Notes under the pieces: generated by a model
The model's database searches: none
What the model saw: only the letters and a program-made list of their open reading frames with translations
What the model was told of the DNA's origin: nothing
In this document: piece by piece, positions 61,816 to 64,000 of the stretch
Layout of the letters: each line of letters opens with the position of its first letter
How positions within the stretch are numbered: position 1 is the stretch's first letter
Position numbers and translations under genes: made by a program
Assembly: GCF_041146395.1 (NCBI RefSeq)
Contig: NC_090999.1
Coordinates: 64,671,001-64,735,000, forward strand
Origin: Eulemur rufifrons
Taxonomy: Eukaryota > Chordata > Mammalia > Primates > Lemuridae
DNA length: 64,000 bases
Direction: 5' to 3'

Positions 61816-62406
61816 ACTATTATTAGATTAAGTTAATGGAATTTGTTCTTTCAAAAACTGTGCTAGTTATTTTGTGCCATCATTGGTATTCCTGATTCTG
61901 TGAAAGTTTACCTAATAGCCCAGTTGTTTTAATAAACTTGTGAATAAGTGTCCTGTGTTCTGTTTTGTTTTTAAACAAATCCATATTTGCATAATGTTTG
62001 AATCAGGATGTTCTGTTATTTCACTTTTGTTTCTTCCCTTTCCTCTGCATGTTTAATTTCAGTTTCGTATTTAATCATTTTCAGAGGAAAGAAATTGCTT
62101 TAAAAAGGCTTTCCTGATTTCTGCCATTATGCATAATTCATCCTATTTTCATCTGTCTTAGGCTCTTGCTTTGACAGAAAATCCTGTTAAATATACAAAA
62201 TGAATTATTTCCATCATATGTTTCATTATAAAGACGATATGTTTAAGATGAAAACTTTTCTTTATACACTGACTCTAGTAAGTCCAAATAATTTAATAGT
62301 TTTTACATGAAACCAAAATGTGTTAATATGTCACATTGTTAATAGTCACATTGGAAAATAACTATTATTAACTATTAGGAGGAACATAGTATGATACTAT
62401 TTTTCC

Positions 62407-62530
62407 TATGTGACCCCAAGGCCGCAAGTTCCCCACCCCATTCTGGGCCATTAGTTTGTCATATCATGCAGTATTAAAAAATCATTGATAAATGTAAACT
62501 CTTGCTTCAAGTAGACAGTTTTATTGTATT
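62407..62530 (+). repeat. Local duplication near the MITE, copy 2
   Basis: Starts inside the MITE right arm (atgtgaccccaaggccgc) and contains the same flank. A middle segment differs (ctacgcctt in copy 1, a longer gggccattagtttgtcatat in copy 2). About 700 bp from copy 1, same orientation. Confidence 0.9.
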
Positions 62531-64000
62531 TCAATGTAAGATTTAATTCTCAGGCAGCAGAATAAAATTTAAAGTACAAGCTTTAAATAAATGGGGTGAC
62601 AGTATTACAGCAATTTTTATTTTTTCATTGCTTTTTTCATATTCTGATTATTTAACATTGGTTTTTGTACATCAATATTTTAGAACAGCCAGATAGGAAA
62701 GATTTAAGATTTTAAAACCACTCAAACTTCCCTTCTTTGGCAACATATTTTGAAATAACCTACTAGATAGCTTTTGAAACTCTTAAATACATAAATAAAA
62801 TGCAAGTAGTAGGAAAAGTTTATATGTTTAAAACTCTTGTATGCCTCTGATAATAGTGGCTTTGAAGAACTACAAAAATTTTTGTTTGAATACCAAGATG
62901 ATATTCACAGATATATTGAATTTCATTTGTCTAGTATTTCTGAAAAGACCTATTATTTTGTAAAGGAAATTTGCTTAAAGGATTTTTTTAAAACGATTCT
63001 CTAGAAATGAGAGCAGCATTTTCCCCTAGTTAAGGGCATATGCTTTATAATCTACATGTGGCTTCATCAATATGTGTTTGTATGTACTCTTCATCAGACT
63101 CAATTATTATTTCTAGCAACAGAGTATGTTCTTTGTTAAGTTTTTATATATTGCCAGTCTATATTAATGAGTATTAAGAACTATGTTATTTAACCCACAT
63201 AAATGTTTAGTTAAAAAAATTGGATGAGTAATATGGTAAAGAGTTCCTTATGCAAGAAGCTATTTACATTTTATTTACTGATGATAGTATTTTACATGTA
63301 TGATTACTTTTTCATAAGAAACCAACTCCTATTATGTACACTTTATAATTTTATACTGACCAGGCCAAATCCTTGTATTTTTTTCGAAGCATTTGTTCCA
63401 TTGAAGAGCCTTATCCCTAAAGGTACTTTCCTTATGTGCTGTATCTGAATTTTAGGATTTTGGAGGGTTAATATATTGCACCCCTTTTCCTCTTTTGGAG
63501 TCAGTTGAGAAAGATGAAAATCAGGTATATTGAGGTCAAGACATCAGCTTTTTTACTGAATAAAAATTTGTTCGAAGGAGATGGGTTTGATGTGCTTCTT
63601 GGTGCATGACCTCTGAATTGACTTATCCACACAGGCGTTGCAGGACTACTATTGACAGCTCCTTGGGACGTGTGAGAAAGCATTCATATGAACCTTCTTT
63701 GCAAATATGCAGATACACTGAATAAAACATATCCATTTAGTTCTCTCAAGGAACTTCTCCTCCTAAAGAGAGGAGTGATGAAGGGAGAGAGAAACCAGGA
63801 GTACTGTTACCCTAGCTGAGTTTCTCCTACAAACTCTAAGCAAGAAGAAACAAAGATTCACTCCTAACTCTGAATAATGCTTTAAATTGTTTATAGTGAG
63901 ACTTTGTTTCAATTTGTATTTTAAATGAATCTCAACCTTTAAATAAATATGTATGTGTGTATATTTAATGTCTATATAGTTTAGTCTTTGAAAATAGAAT

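Larger units (their letters stand above)
56542..64000 (+). other. SLF1: Presumed SLF1 intron 1 (start)
   Basis: About 7.4 kb without a recognisable coding exon. It contains the downstream half of the CpG island, a MIR, an older Alu, a foldback MITE and a local duplication. AT-rich unique sequence fills the rest, including 57,000-58,700, 60,200-61,500 and 62,550-64,000, where I see nothing I can name. Confidence 0.55.

Overview
This is nuclear DNA from a primate, almost certainly a strepsirrhine (lemur or loris group). The main evidence is five Alu elements with strepsirrhine-type sequence, such as a right-arm end reading gctgacgccacggcactcac. Four of them look young, with intact A-tails and near-perfect target-site duplications. 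MIR, L2, hAT, MaLR/ERV LTR and L1 remains fill much of the rest. There is no bacterial, viral or organellar gene content. Organism and family names come from recognition of the sequence, not from a database search.

The window holds the 5' parts of two divergently transcribed genes around one CpG island at about 56.1-56.95 kb. The minus-strand gene covers roughly positions 1-56,400 and is called KIAA0825 (C5orf36). Its first coding exon (4876-5007) encodes an N-terminus starting [20 protein letters not shown], which I recognise as KIAA0825. An upstream exon (28967-29011) and a CpG-island exon (donor after 56270) appear to be 5' UTR. The plus-strand gene starts at about 56.45 kb with a donor after 56541. 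From the known head-to-head arrangement of KIAA0825 and SLF1 (ANKRD32) on human 5q15 it is inferred to be SLF1. No SLF1 coding exon was seen, so 56,542-64,000 should be SLF1 intron 1. The shared promoter lacks an obvious TATA box and has an inverted pair of ETS-type sites and an E2F-type site.

The introns carry several notable structures. A degenerate L1 of about 6.6 kb spans 14.27-21.2 kb and contains a young Alu. A nearly complete DD34D mariner transposon (22354-23583) has ITRs and TA target sites still visible. Two L2 elements are fragmented by later LTR and hAT insertions (25.0-28.2 and 30.0-31.4 kb). A young Alu sits inside an older Alu (33.8-34.5 kb), and a 7SL-like monomer lies at 35.2 kb. 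Three local duplications are not explained by transposition: 243 bp at 44.16/45.90 kb, about 110-125 bp at 61.7/62.4 kb, and 36 bp at 7.7/8.8 kb. A foldback MITE lies at 61.5 kb.

No new multigene system is present. The observations most worth following up are the possible translational control region in the KIAA0825 5' UTR (a start-stop ATGTAA, then a six-codon uORF whose TGA overlaps an in-frame ATG), the mariner element, and the local duplications.
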